A stretch of DNA of 63,216 nt from Archaeoglobi archaeon JdFR-42 (GTDB taxonomy: Archaea; Halobacteriota; Archaeoglobi; Archaeoglobales; JdFR-42). The notes beneath the pieces were generated by a model, which worked only from the letters and a program-made list of their open reading frames with translations, was not told the origin of the DNA and did not search any database. Positions within the stretch are counted from its first letter, which is position 1; every line of letters begins with the position of its first letter. The translations under genes were made by a program, and so were the position numbers. Positions 40,309 through 49,240 of this stretch are shown one piece after another. The stretch lies in contig MTND01000031.1 of the NCBI GenBank assembly GCA_002010305.1, positions 1 through 63,216 on the forward strand, in the 5' to 3' direction.

Positions 40309-41746
40309 GTTTTATCGTCTCCCATACAACATCCATTTTTTTCTTTATTTCAGGACTCATCTCCACTACTTCAGGCCATTCTCTGCTATATCCCTCCGAT
40401 TTCCATTTTCTAGTAGCGTCAATTCCAAGCTTTCCGCCAAGATTTTGGTGGTATGCTGAATGATCTAGACTATCAAGAGGGGCCTCTGGTATAATCACCA
40501 CATCTTTTCCTGGATCAAATCTACCTGTAACAGCCCATAAAACTTCCCGCATATTATGAACATCTACATCGTCATCTACTACCAGAATGATCTTGGTTAG
40601 GCTTAGCAATCCGAGACCCCATAGGGCAAACATCACCTTTTTTGCATGCCCTGGAAACCGTTTTTTGATGCTGACAATGGCAAGGTTGTGAAAGCACCCT
40701 TCTACAGGGAGATTTATATCAACTATCTCTGGAAGAATCATTTTTATCAACGGCAGGAAGATTCTCTCTGTTGTTTTACCCAACCAGGCATCTTCCATAG
40801 GTGGTTTTCCAACGATAGTGGCATGATATATGGGATCCACTCTATGAGTAATGGTCGTGATATGAAACACGGGATACGGTTCAGGTGGTGTATAATATCC
40901 TGTATGATCTCCAAAAGGCCCTTCCATTCTTGTCTCATTCACATTAACATATCCTTCAAGGATAATCTCAGCTGAAGCAGGCACCTGAACATCCACAGTC
41001 TCACAATCCACCAGTTTCACTCTCTCTTTTCTGATAAACCCAGCAAACATGAATTCACTTACACCTTCTGGAAGAGGAGCTGTGGCAGCATACAAGATGG
41101 CAGGATCAACTCCTATAGCCACTGCCACTTCTAATCTTTTCTCACCTCTTTCTTTCAATTTGCTGAAATGTAAATTACCATGTTTGTGTATCTGCCAGTG
41201 CATCCCTGTTGTTTTCTCATCAAACACCTGCATTCGATACATTCCAGCATTTAACTCTCCTGTTTCTGGGTCTCTAGTTACGACAACGGGTAATGTAATA
41301 AATCTACCAGCATCACCAGGCCAGCATTGTAAGATCGGGAATACGTTGAGATCCTGTTTTTCCATTATAACTTCTTTACACGGTGCCTTCTTTACTTTCT
41401 TAGGAATAAAATTTAGGAATTCTCTTGCCCTCCCAACATTTTTTAACCCATCAAGGAGTGAAGAAGGGTGAGCAGTGACCATGGAGACCAATCTTTCTCC
41501 TATCTCTTCAAGTCGTTCTACACCAAGAGCCAACTTCATCCTTTTTTCAGATCCAAATGCATTGGTTAGTACAGGTATATCATGTCCCGCAACATTTTCA
41601 AACAGGAGAGCCCTTCCACCACCTTTACTCGCCCTATCAGTGATTTCTGCAATTTCGAGAATAGGGCTAACTTCATCCTTTACTCTTACCAGTTCATTCC
41701 TGTTCTCGAGTTCTTCAATAAAATTTCTCAGATCTTTATGAGCCAC
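40274..41746 (-). CDS. ubiD: UbiD-family prenylated-FMN decarboxylase
   Basis: The 490-aa protein has the UbiD signature: RALLFENVAG, QVPASAEIILEGYVN, MEGPFGDHTGYYTPPEPYPV and PMEDAWLGKTTERIFLPLIK. The catalytic Glu-Arg-Glu arrangement is consistent with a working decarboxylase. It uses prenylated FMN and probably decarboxylates an aromatic or enoic acid. With the UbiA-like gene this could serve menaquinone (MqnL-type) synthesis; an aromatic degradation role is the alternative. I set the start at GTG 41746 because GGAGG lies six bases upstream. Confidence 0.85.
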   Translation of the reverse strand: MAHKDLRNFIEELENRNELVRVKDEVSPILEIAEITDRASKGGGRALLFENVAGHDIPVLTNAFGSEKRMKLALGVERLEEIGERLVSMVTAHPSSLLDGLKNVGRAREFLNFIPKKVKKAPCKEVIMEKQDLNVFPILQCWPGDAGRFITLPVVVTRDPETGELNAGMYRMQVFDEKTTGMHWQIHKHGNLHFSKLKERGEKRLEVAVAIGVDPAILYAATAPLPEGVSEFMFAGFIRKERVKLVDCETVDVQVPASAEIILEGYVNVNETRMEGPFGDHTGYYTPPEPYPVFHITTITHRVDPIYHATIVGKPPMEDAWLGKTTERIFLPLIKMILPEIVDINLPVEGCFHNLAIVSIKKRFPGHAKKVMFALWGLGLLSLTKIILVVDDDVDVHNMREVLWAVTGRFDPGKDVVIIPEAPLDSLDHSAYHQNLGGKLGIDATRKWKSEGYSREWPEVVEMSPEIKKKMDVVWETIKHAVLNREQNQP

Positions 41747-41805
41747 GATCTTCCTCCACTCAAATAATTCCAAAGGTTTTAAATAAATCTTTTTGAATCT
41801 ACTGA

Positions 41806-43242
41806 ATGATACTCATGAATCCAGAAGCTAAGGAGAAGCTTGAGGGGATTTTTGGAGACAGAGTTCGTTTTGATAGAGATGAGGCGTTGGTGTATTCCCA
41901 CGACCTTGCTACTTTACCAGATCCAGTAAATCTTCTCATAAAAACCGTGCCAGATGCTGTGGTACTTCCAAAATCAACAGAAGAAATTGTCAAGCTTATA
42001 AAAATTGCTGGAGAGTTTGGTATCCCTGTTGTTCCAAGAGGTGCCGGGAGTGGAGGATATGGAGGAGCCCTTCCGGTAGATGGTGGAATTGTCGTAGACA
42101 TGTCTTTTATGAACAGTATTATTGAGATCGATGAAGAGAATATGATAGCAATCGTAGAGCCAGGTGTGGTATGGAAAGATCTGGAGCATGAAATCAATAA
42201 AAGAGGGTTATCTCTGAGAGTGTATCCCACCAGTGCTCCTTCAGCCACAGTGGGTGGCTGGGTCGCCCAGGGAGGATGGGGCGTTGGGAGTCTGACCTAT
42301 GGGTCTGTGGTCGACAACATAGAAGAACTCGAGTTTGTAGATGGATTGGGGGAAATAAGGGTAATAAGAAACAGAATGAAACTCGATTTAGTAGCTGAAT
42401 GTGAAGGAATCACAGGCATAATAACTAAGGTGGCCATTAAGCTTAAATCTCTCGAAGATATGGTTCCTATTGTCGTCCAGTTTCCTTCTGCTACAGCACT
42501 TTCTATGGTCATCGAACGAATACTTGCTGAGATGAATCCGTATACCCTCAATTTTGCAACTCCTAAGTTTATAAAAATGAAACAGGAGGCTACAGGTCAT
42601 AGATCACTGGATGAGAAATATACCGCCATGTTCGTATTTACAGAGGAAGAGTATGGACGAGTTAAGGAAACCTTTTCCGCCATTGTGGCAGAGTATCTTG
42701 GTATCATTCATGAGGGTGAAGTTGCCATTGAGGAATGGAATGAGCGATTTTATCCTATGAGACTCAAAAGGCTTGGACCTACGGTGATTCCTAGTGAAGC
42801 TATAATTCCAATAGGCAATTTGGGGGATTTCCTAATGGCTGTAGAAACAGAACTGGGAGAATTTGCTCTTGGTATTGAAGGGTGGGTTATAGGTCCTGAT
42901 AAAGTCTCTGTTCTTGCCTTTTTCCTGGACGATGAAAGGAGCAAGAGATTCACTTTTAGTTTCGGGAAATCAATAGTTATTCTGAATCTGGCAAAAAAAT
43001 TCGAAGGAAAACCCTATTCAACTGGGTTGTGGTTGTCCCATGAAGCTGAGGAATATTTCGGGAAAAAGCGTCTGAGCGAGATATTAAAATTTAAGAAGAA
43101 ATTTGATCCTTATGGCATTTTAAATCCAGGAAAAATATTTCCTGCTAGAATAAGGGGTATTCCTTTCGTAGATATCGGGAAAATGATGAAAATCGGAACT
43201 CCTTTTCTGGAGTTCGCTGGAAAATCTCTTGGTAAAAAATGA
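41806..43242 (+). CDS. FAD-linked oxidase, GlcD/DLD family (stand-alone)
   Basis: The 478-aa protein has an N-terminal FAD PP-loop domain (VPRGAGSGGYGGALPVDGGI) and the C-terminal FAD-oxidase domain ending in FDPYGILNPGKIFPA. This group oxidises 2-hydroxyacids such as lactate or glycolate. No Fe-S partner gene adjoins it; instead a hotdog thioesterase follows with an ATGA overlap. It is paralogous to the GlcD subunit at 54778. The acceptor and substrate are unknown. Two in-frame ATGs lie three codons apart at the start. Confidence 0.8.
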   Translation: MILMNPEAKEKLEGIFGDRVRFDRDEALVYSHDLATLPDPVNLLIKTVPDAVVLPKSTEEIVKLIKIAGEFGIPVVPRGAGSGGYGGALPVDGGIVVDMSFMNSIIEIDEENMIAIVEPGVVWKDLEHEINKRGLSLRVYPTSAPSATVGGWVAQGGWGVGSLTYGSVVDNIEELEFVDGLGEIRVIRNRMKLDLVAECEGITGIITKVAIKLKSLEDMVPIVVQFPSATALSMVIERILAEMNPYTLNFATPKFIKMKQEATGHRSLDEKYTAMFVFTEEEYGRVKETFSAIVAEYLGIIHEGEVAIEEWNERFYPMRLKRLGPTVIPSEAIIPIGNLGDFLMAVETELGEFALGIEGWVIGPDKVSVLAFFLDDERSKRFTFSFGKSIVILNLAKKFEGKPYSTGLWLSHEAEEYFGKKRLSEILKFKKKFDPYGILNPGKIFPARIRGIPFVDIGKMMKIGTPFLEFAGKSLGKK

Positions 43243-43646
43243 GTACTATGAATGAAAATCTTATTGAAAAATTCAGAGAGGATTCATATGCATCCCACCT
43301 GGAAATCAATATTGTTGATGTTAGTGAGGGATATGCAAAGGTCGAAGCAGTTGTTAAAGAAGATTTTCTGAATTTTAATGGTGTATGTCATGGAGGTTTC
43401 ATTTTTACTCTAGCCGATGTGGCATTCTCTATGGCTTCCAATTCCCATAATCAGCAGGCATATGCTATCAATGTGAGCATTAACTTTATGAAAGGAGCTC
43501 AAGTGGGTGATCATCTCGTAGCGGAAGCAAGAGAGACTAAACTATCTGGCCCGCTCGGGTTCTATGAGATGAAAGTCTGGAAAGGAGATGAGCTGATAGC
43601 TGAATGTCAGGCCATTGTTTATAGAAAAAGGGAACCAGTTATATAA
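43239..43646 (+). CDS. PaaI-type hotdog thioesterase
   Basis: A 135-aa single hotdog domain. NFNGVCHGGFIFTLADVAFS is the PaaI/4HBT-II family active-site helix, with the conserved glycine and aspartate; AYAINVSINFMKGAQVGDHL and FYEMKVWKGDELIAECQAIVYR complete the fold. It hydrolyses a CoA thioester. Its ATG overlaps the stop of the FAD oxidase by four bases, so the two probably act in one pathway on an organic acid and its CoA ester. Confidence 0.85.
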   Translation: MSTMNENLIEKFREDSYASHLEINIVDVSEGYAKVEAVVKEDFLNFNGVCHGGFIFTLADVAFSMASNSHNQQAYAINVSINFMKGAQVGDHLVAEARETKLSGPLGFYEMKVWKGDELIAECQAIVYRKREPVI

Positions 43647-43704
43647 TCAGAGATTTTGCTCGTTCATTTCAGAACCTCTTTAATTTTATCCAATACCTTT
43701 CCTG

Positions 43705-43863
43705 TTAAAACTGAATAGCACCCTTTTTTGCCAATCTTCGGGCTCCACAAAAAGGACAGAAGAGATTGGGTAAGTGTAATGTCCCAGAGTATGCAGTGGT
43801 ACGTTTAACTTTCATTTCAAACTCGGAACCACATCGTGTACAGTAAAGATTTTTAAACTCCAT
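43705..43863 (-). CDS. 52-aa double-CxxC zinc ribbon protein
   Basis: A short frame of 52 codons encodes MEFKNLYCTRCGSEFEMKV, then a linker and LFCPFCGARRLAKKG: two CxxCG knuckles typical of a zinc ribbon. The ribosome-binding site is weak, so translation is supported mainly by the conserved motif pattern. It may bind nucleic acid. It lies downstream of the 4-TM membrane protein on the same strand. Confidence 0.6.
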   Translation of the reverse strand: MEFKNLYCTRCGSEFEMKVKRTTAYSGTLHLPNLFCPFCGARRLAKKGAIQF

Positions 43864-43908
43864 GAGGCTTTGGTGGAATTTCAAGATTTATAAGGATTTC
43901 CTGCATTG

Positions 43909-44328
43909 TCATATTTTCAGTTCTCGTTTATGAGTGAGAATTTTGAAGATCACATATCCAACAGCCATGCATACTCCGAATATAGCGGTAAACTCATCTA
44001 GATCTATCACTGGATTATCCTCTAAGTAATTTTTCACTAGATACTGTATCCCAGATATCACTGCGATTGTAAGGAATATTGATATCCCAGAAAGAATCAA
44101 ACCGCCAATAATCGAGTAAAGGTGTAATGCTCCTCTGTATTCAACAAACACTGAGAACACAATGAAATATATGGCGAAAAGAATTATCAGATACTGGTAT
44201 GGGATTAGAAGCTCCCCTTCATTCAGAAGATAGAATATACCATAGGAACTGGCAATAATGATAAGTGAGAAGAGGACGGAGAAAAGGAGGGCAGTAATGA
44301 GTGCAGAATAAAAACTTTTGTCTTTCAT
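43909..44328 (-). CDS. Four-helix membrane protein, unknown
   Basis: The 139-aa protein has four hydrophobic segments (about residues 8-33, 42-62, 67-90 and 115-132) with a short acidic loop NPVIDLDEF between the third and fourth. The family is not recognised. It lies 16 bp downstream of the DUF371 gene and upstream of the zinc-ribbon gene, all on the minus strand, and probably belongs to one transcription unit. Confidence 0.6.
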   Translation of the reverse strand: MKDKSFYSALITALLFSVLFSLIIIASSYGIFYLLNEGELLIPYQYLIILFAIYFIVFSVFVEYRGALHLYSIIGGLILSGISIFLTIAVISGIQYLVKNYLEDNPVIDLDEFTAIFGVCMAVGYVIFKILTHKRELKI

Positions 44329-44344
44329 GATAACAGGTACTGTA

Positions 44345-44779
44345 TCATCCCATAAAATTTTTATCCTTAGGGATAATCTTCACTATCATTTCGGTTTTAC
44401 TGTCCTGAAGGAGATATACGAATTCTCTTTTGAGGTCTATGGCAGCCTTGTCTGCTTGAATCAACATGGTTCTGTTGCATATGTACCTGCTTTTCCGGAT
44501 CACAATGTCAGAAGAATGGGTTAATGACAGAGCATTATGGCCATAACCGATTACTCGTTCTTCAATGTCGTAATCTGGAAGATGAAAGATCACTTCAAAT
44601 TGTTTTCCGTTTTTAAGATGGATTCTGGTCTCTTCTTTCAGATCAGCAAGTCCCTTATCTGCCTTTATCCCTATTATACAATCACCTCTTGGTGTTAAAT
44701 GTTCATCTCGAGTTATTTCCAGAGTCGTGGTGTGAATAGCCCGGATGTTAGGATGGCCATAAGCAATGATAATTTCCAT
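44345..44779 (-). CDS. DUF371 archaeal protein
   Basis: The 144-aa protein matches the archaeal DUF371 family: EIIIAYGHPNIRAIHTTTLE at the start, ITRDEHLTPRGDCIIGIKAD, and SDIVIRKSRYICNRTMLIQADKAA. It is a small beta-rich cytoplasmic protein of unknown function, widely conserved in euryarchaea. The gene heads a minus-strand unit and diverges from the zinc-finger gene at 44892. Confidence 0.85.
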   Translation of the reverse strand: MEIIIAYGHPNIRAIHTTTLEITRDEHLTPRGDCIIGIKADKGLADLKEETRIHLKNGKQFEVIFHLPDYDIEERVIGYGHNALSLTHSSDIVIRKSRYICNRTMLIQADKAAIDLKREFVYLLQDSKTEMIVKIIPKDKNFMG

Positions 44780-44891
44780 GAACTCTAACTGTGAATTTCC
44801 AGTATTTCTGGTTTATGGAGCAATTCTCTGGAGTGGACTGTAACCTATCCGGCGATAGGCTTTTAAATACAACAGATTGTTCTGAGAGTAT

Positions 44892-45476
44892 ATGAGATTG
44901 TACTGTGATGTTTGCCAGTCTGATACATCACATGTTCTTATCAGGGAAAATAAAAACATGTATCAATGTGGGGAATGTGGTAGTGTTAGGGAGTGGAAAG
45001 AAAGACCTTACATTTCGGTGAAATCCATTGTGAGCAAGGGTAATAGGTCTTTTACGGGGGAAGCTGAACTGCCATTCGATGAGCCCGTGGTTACTGGAGA
45101 AGAGCTTGTAGTTCAGGTAAATGGAGAATATATATTGTCTGAGGTGACTGCAATTGATGACCTTTCAGGACGTAGAGTTAAGGAAGAAATGCCTGATAGA
45201 ATCAAAACTCTTTGGGTTAGAGAAATTGAGAATGTTGAAGTGAAATTCTCTCTCCATGAAGGTCGTATTACCACTCCTTTGAAACTCGTGCTGGATGGAG
45301 AAGAGGTTTTTAAAGTTGATGATGTGATTTCTGTGAAGGGAAAACAATACAGGATATTGCGTATCAAAACGAGAGATGGTCGCTTACTTAAGTACCCTGA
45401 TCAGAAAGCCGTGGCTAAGGAGATAAAGAGGGTTTATGCCAGATATGAATGGAAAGGCAGGAAATATACGACTTAG
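44892..45476 (+). CDS. HVO_0476-type zinc finger protein
   Basis: The 194-aa protein begins with a zinc ribbon (CDVC at residues 5-8, CGEC at 27-30) and continues with beta-rich repeats of VVQVNGEYILSEV and VDDVISVKGKQYRILRIK that resemble OB/TRAM-like nucleic-acid binding modules. The archaeal HVO_0476 family has this layout. The function is not established; RNA or DNA binding is likely. It overlaps the nucleotidyltransferase gene by 41 bp, giving a tightly packed operon. Confidence 0.8.
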   Translation: MRLYCDVCQSDTSHVLIRENKNMYQCGECGSVREWKERPYISVKSIVSKGNRSFTGEAELPFDEPVVTGEELVVQVNGEYILSEVTAIDDLSGRRVKEEMPDRIKTLWVREIENVEVKFSLHEGRITTPLKLVLDGEEVFKVDDVISVKGKQYRILRIKTRDGRLLKYPDQKAVAKEIKRVYARYEWKGRKYTT

Positions 45477-46395
45477 GGATTTTATTGAGACCATTGATGG
45501 CTATTTCTTCTCAGTAGTTGGATATAACAACATTCCGAAAGTCAGGGCATACCTCAGATATATCCCACATGCCAAAGGAGAGAGATGCAGCAGATTAGGA
45601 ATGGGTTATTACAAAAAACTTGGTTCAGTCGAAGCTGATGAGATCATACGGAAAAGGAGACCGGAGTATAGAGAAAATGGCATTCACATGATTCCCTTGA
45701 ACCATGTGGTCAGAGTATATAAGCCCGATAGAATGCTCTATCGAACCATGCAGAGAGACCCGGTGGTTAAAAAAATCGTCCGGTTTTTTTCTAGGCATGT
45801 TCCTTTTCATTCCATGGGAGTTACAGGATCGTTACTCATCGGCATGGAAACAGAAAAATCTGATATTGATTTTGTGGTTTATGGTAATCACTGGTTTATT
45901 GCTCGAGAAATTCTGGCCAGATCTCTTGGTAAAGAGATAGGTGATTTGAATGAGGATATGTGGAGGGCAATATACAGTAAACGTAAAGTTTCAATTCCTT
46001 TCGATGTTTTCATGCTGCATGAGAAACGGAAATATATTCGCGGCATGATGGAGGGCAGATATTTCGATTTACTTTATGTCAGAGACTGGATGGATATGGA
46101 CGGAATTATTGAATCCAAGGGTGAGCCTTTAGGAAAAAGAACCATTGAGGCAAAAGTAGTAGATTCTACTCACGCTTACGATTATCCTGCTGTATATGTC
46201 CTTGACCATGAAGATATACGGGCTGTGCTCAGTTTCACCCATACTTATATTGGGCAAGTGCAGAAGGGGGAGTTGCTTGAGGCAAGGGGAATGGTAGAGG
46301 TTATCGGCAAAGAGAAATATCTGATAGTAGGAACGAGCAGAGAAGCTGTTGGCGAGTACATCATATCAAAAACCCTTTTGGAGGAAAGAATGTGA
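45436..46395 (+). CDS. COG1665-type predicted nucleotidyltransferase
   Basis: A 319-aa archaeal protein with a DNA polymerase beta-like nucleotidyltransferase core: GVTGSLLIGMETEKSDIDFVVYG supplies the GS and DxD catalytic signature, and VSIPFDVFMLHE a further acidic strand. The N-terminus (DFIETIDGYFFSVVGYNNIP) and C-terminus (VVDSTHAYDYPAVYVLDHED) are family-specific. The target of nucleotidyl transfer is unknown. Its stop overlaps the cofD start by four bases. Confidence 0.75.
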   Translation: MPDMNGKAGNIRLRDFIETIDGYFFSVVGYNNIPKVRAYLRYIPHAKGERCSRLGMGYYKKLGSVEADEIIRKRRPEYRENGIHMIPLNHVVRVYKPDRMLYRTMQRDPVVKKIVRFFSRHVPFHSMGVTGSLLIGMETEKSDIDFVVYGNHWFIAREILARSLGKEIGDLNEDMWRAIYSKRKVSIPFDVFMLHEKRKYIRGMMEGRYFDLLYVRDWMDMDGIIESKGEPLGKRTIEAKVVDSTHAYDYPAVYVLDHEDIRAVLSFTHTYIGQVQKGELLEARGMVEVIGKEKYLIVGTSREAVGEYIISKTLLEERM

Positions 46396-47330
46396 AAATT
46401 GTAGTTCTTTCAGGTGGGACCGGAACACCAAAACTTCTAATTGGTTTCAAAAAAGTTGTCGAAGAAACATCATTGGGTATAATTGTGAATACAGCTGAAG
46501 ATGTATGGGTATCAGGGAACAAAGTTTGCCCAGATATCGATTCAGTGATATATGCTTTGTCTGGTGAGATCGATACAAAAAAATGGTGGGGTATCAGGGA
46601 TGATAGCTTCCTCACCAATACTTGGCTAAAGTCCCTTGGATATGAAGAACCTTTGATGATAGGAGATAAAGATAGAGCGACACATATTCTTAGAAGTGAA
46701 ATGCTCAGAAAAGGTCTCTCATTAACAGAAACCACCAAAATCCTGGCAAAAACTTATGGAGTGACAGCATCCATTCTCCCTATGACTGAACATGAAGTTG
46801 CTACCATGATTTCGACACCTGAAGGTGTTATGCATTTTCAGGAATTCTGGGTGGGCAGGAAAGGGGAACCTGAGGTCATAGACGTGTTTATTAGGGGAAT
46901 AGAAGGTGCAGAGCCTACTGAAGAGGTGATAAGAGCAATAGAAACATGTGATGCCGTAGTAATTGGCCCCAGTAATCCAGTGACGAGTATAGGCCCCATT
47001 TTATCCCTTAAAGGTGTAAAGGAGCTTTTGAAGGAAAAATTGGTAGTGGCAGTAAGCCCTTTTCTTGGTGATAAACCCTTCAGCGGTCCTGCGGGTAAAT
47101 TTATGACGGCCAAAGGGTTTGAACCCTCTTCAAGAGGGATTCTGGAATACTACAAGGATATAATTAACTGGCTGGTACTTGATCATTCTGATACTCTTTT
47201 AAAGGGTATAACTGTATCAGATAACTATAGGAAAATACGGGTGGTTAAAACCAATACTGTTATGAAAAGCAGAGAAAACAGTATCAGACTTGCTGAATTC
47301 ATTGTTAATCTTTTTGATGAGGATGTATGA
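46392..47330 (+). CDS. cofD: 2-Phospho-L-lactate transferase CofD
   Basis: The 312-aa enzyme transfers the phospholactate moiety to 7,8-didemethyl-8-hydroxy-5-deazariboflavin in coenzyme F420 biosynthesis. VLSGGTGTPKLLIGFKKV (from residue 4) is the nucleotide-binding loop, and NTAEDVWVSGNKVCPDIDS and IGPSNPVTSIGPIL are active-site segments. The start is GTG 46392, overlapping the previous stop. It indicates that the organism uses F420, as methanogens and Archaeoglobus do. Confidence 0.93.
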   Translation: MKIVVLSGGTGTPKLLIGFKKVVEETSLGIIVNTAEDVWVSGNKVCPDIDSVIYALSGEIDTKKWWGIRDDSFLTNTWLKSLGYEEPLMIGDKDRATHILRSEMLRKGLSLTETTKILAKTYGVTASILPMTEHEVATMISTPEGVMHFQEFWVGRKGEPEVIDVFIRGIEGAEPTEEVIRAIETCDAVVIGPSNPVTSIGPILSLKGVKELLKEKLVVAVSPFLGDKPFSGPAGKFMTAKGFEPSSRGILEYYKDIINWLVLDHSDTLLKGITVSDNYRKIRVVKTNTVMKSRENSIRLAEFIVNLFDEDV

Positions 47331-47578
47331 CCATTTCACTATTCATCTTTTTGATTGTTGTGAGTCTAAAAGGTATATCTTCACTATGAGTTTTTTTCCT
47401 TTATGCAATAAGTTTAGCAATTCTTTTTTTAAGACTTTCACCTTTTTTAAATAAGAGCTGAACAATCAGTATCTGGGTAATATTAGGTAATATTAGGAGT
47501 TATGGCAAGTAAGCGATATAGGGTATCATGGATGGTTTAAAGGGGATATTTCTGAAATAATATGAATGTCCATCTCTT

Positions 47579-47953
47579 TCAATCAACTAACGATATCCGG
47601 GATTCCCATGGGCCAGTTTGCTCACCAACCTTGGTTATCACGAAAGTCGTCTCTCTTGCATCACTAGGTATCGGGTCAAACAGCCAGGTAATCCTGATAC
47701 CTCCTTCAACCCATCTGAACCCAGGACTATACAGCTTCTGTTCAGGACCATTATCCACTCGGTACCATGCTGAAACAGGATATATGCCTGGGGGAGGGGT
47801 AGGTTCAGGTGTAGGAGTCTGAGGTATTGGTGTTGTGGTAGGTATAGTGAGTGGTTTTTGTTCAACACATCCTAGTGTTACTACACCAGCAAGCAGAATA
47901 ATGGTTACCAGCCACGCAATAATTAAGTTCTTATTTAATTTTTTGACTAACAT
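47579..47953 (-). CDS. Secreted lipoprotein with Pro/Thr linker
   Basis: The 124-aa product has an N-terminal signal (KKLNKNLIIAWLVTIILLAG) with a lipobox-like LGC, a proline/threonine-rich linker (TPIPQTPTPEPTPPP), and a short beta-rich domain beginning WYRVDNGPEQKLYSPG and ending near EQTGPWESRISLVD. It is probably anchored outside the cell. I do not recognise the domain. ATG 47953 gives the shorter signal, which is more usual than the frame start five codons earlier. A 16-bp palindrome lies about 55 bp upstream. Confidence 0.6.
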   Translation of the reverse strand: MLVKKLNKNLIIAWLVTIILLAGVVTLGCVEQKPLTIPTTTPIPQTPTPEPTPPPGIYPVSAWYRVDNGPEQKLYSPGFRWVEGGIRITWLFDPIPSDARETTFVITKVGEQTGPWESRISLVD

Positions 47954-48319
47954 GCATCCATCCCCCATTATTTAATGTATTTACTCGAATTTAAATTTTA
48001 TCTAAAGTTCAAATGAATTTGAAATTATATCTGGGTGTTTATATATGTTTAATCTTTCATGGAGAATTAGAAAATTAATCTATATCCTGGATATTATAAC
48101 CTCCTCAATACACTCTATTGGTGGATGGATAATGATTGTAATTACTTTTTAATCAGAATGGAGAAATTAACCTATTTTTGGTCTAATCCATGTAAATATC
48201 ATGGTTATAGGCGTAATCTATTATAGTAACTTAAAAGTTTTCAAAGCTGATTTTCATTATAGGTGGTACCTGAATTTGTATCGGCTTTAAATTACCTTAA
48301 AATGATAAAAAAGGAAATA
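47954..48319. other. AT-rich intergenic region with palindrome and TATA-like sites
   Basis: No gene is visible in this 366-bp stretch. A perfect palindrome (7-bp arms, 2-nt centre) lies at 48008-48023, next to a TATA-like element on the minus strand that would serve the lipoprotein gene. A smaller CCATG/CATGG inverted repeat is further right. The region also forms the 3' flank of the Clp-fold protease gene, with a T-run near its stop. Confidence 0.4.
48008..48023. promoter_or_regulatory. Perfect 16-bp palindrome upstream of the lipoprotein gene
   Basis: TTCAAAT, GA and ATTTGAA in order form an almost seamless dyad. It is about 55 bp upstream of the lipoprotein start and beside a TATA-like stretch, consistent with an operator. 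The binding protein is unknown. Confidence 0.35.
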
Positions 48320-49165
48320 TCAGGTTTTTTCCTGTCTTTGAGGAACAGGAACGAATTCTACACCAGGAGGACGTTTTGTCAGTGGCTGTGGATATAGTTC
48401 CATGAGTTCATACACTTCCTGAGGAACGTCCGTGGATACGTTCAACCCAAGTTCCCTAGCCACTTCAACAGTAATGGGGTAATCATGGGTCCATCTTCCT
48501 TCTGTGAGCAAATTGGCAACTTCTTTGGCTTTATCTTCTCCCATTCTGTCTTTTAAGAGGCTAAAGACAAAGTCTCTGACCTGATTAACAGCTTTTTCAG
48601 CTATATCTGCCATGATAATTGTCTGGTCATCAAGATCCTTTGGGTCCTTTTTTGATATGGCCTTTAAAATAGATGGTGCAGGATAGTTCATCAGTTGAGG
48701 ATCCACAGGACCAAGAACGGCATGGAAGTCCATAACGATCTCATCTGCAGCCAGAGCAATCAACGTCCCTCCACTCATAGCATAATGGGGAACAATGACT
48801 GTGGTTTTTGCCGGATGGTCTTTGATAGCTTTGGCAATCTGAGTAGCCGCTAGAACCAGCCCACCAGGTGTATGGAGTATCAGATCGATAGGTTGATCCT
48901 TCGGTGTCATCCGGATGGCTCTGAGAACCTGTTCGGAGTCTTCAACAGATATAAACCTGTAGAATGGGATTCCAAAAAGACCGATGCTCTCTTGCCTGTG
49001 TATCATAGTTATAACGTTGGAATTCCTTTTAGACCCCATCTTAAGCATTAGGTTTTTTCTTCCTGCCATAAGCTGCCGATGCTGGATCTGAGGTCCGAGA
49101 ACAAGGTAGAACAGGAGCAACCACCATATCAATGAGCTAAAAAGACCAGTCGGGTCGTACGCCAT
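48320..49165 (-). CDS. SDH-family Clp-fold serine protease (DUF114)
   Basis: The 281-aa protein has an N-terminal membrane segment (SSLIWWLLLFYLVLGPQI) and a ClpP-like crotonase fold: IGLFGIPFYRFISVEDSEQ, ILHTPGGLVLAATQIAKAI, and VPHYAMSGGTLIALAADEI with the candidate serine nucleophile in AMSGGT. The family (serine dehydrogenase proteinase, PF01972) probably cleaves membrane or secreted proteins at the membrane surface. I chose ATG 49165 over the longer start. The gene lies 3' of a 2-TM zinc-ribbon protein on the same strand and may share its unit. Confidence 0.85.
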   Translation of the reverse strand: MAYDPTGLFSSLIWWLLLFYLVLGPQIQHRQLMAGRKNLMLKMGSKRNSNVITMIHRQESIGLFGIPFYRFISVEDSEQVLRAIRMTPKDQPIDLILHTPGGLVLAATQIAKAIKDHPAKTTVIVPHYAMSGGTLIALAADEIVMDFHAVLGPVDPQLMNYPAPSILKAISKKDPKDLDDQTIIMADIAEKAVNQVRDFVFSLLKDRMGEDKAKEVANLLTEGRWTHDYPITVEVARELGLNVSTDVPQEVYELMELYPQPLTKRPPGVEFVPVPQRQEKT

Positions 49166-49240
49166 GTTTGTAGAAATGTTATGATTCAATAAATCTTTTT
49201 TGATGACCCATTAAATCCAGAGCTAATATCATTGACATTC

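Noticed and set aside
47562-47822. Plus-strand frame opposite the lipoprotein
   Set aside because: It is the shadow of the Pro/Thr-rich lipoprotein on the other strand, without a ribosome-binding site.
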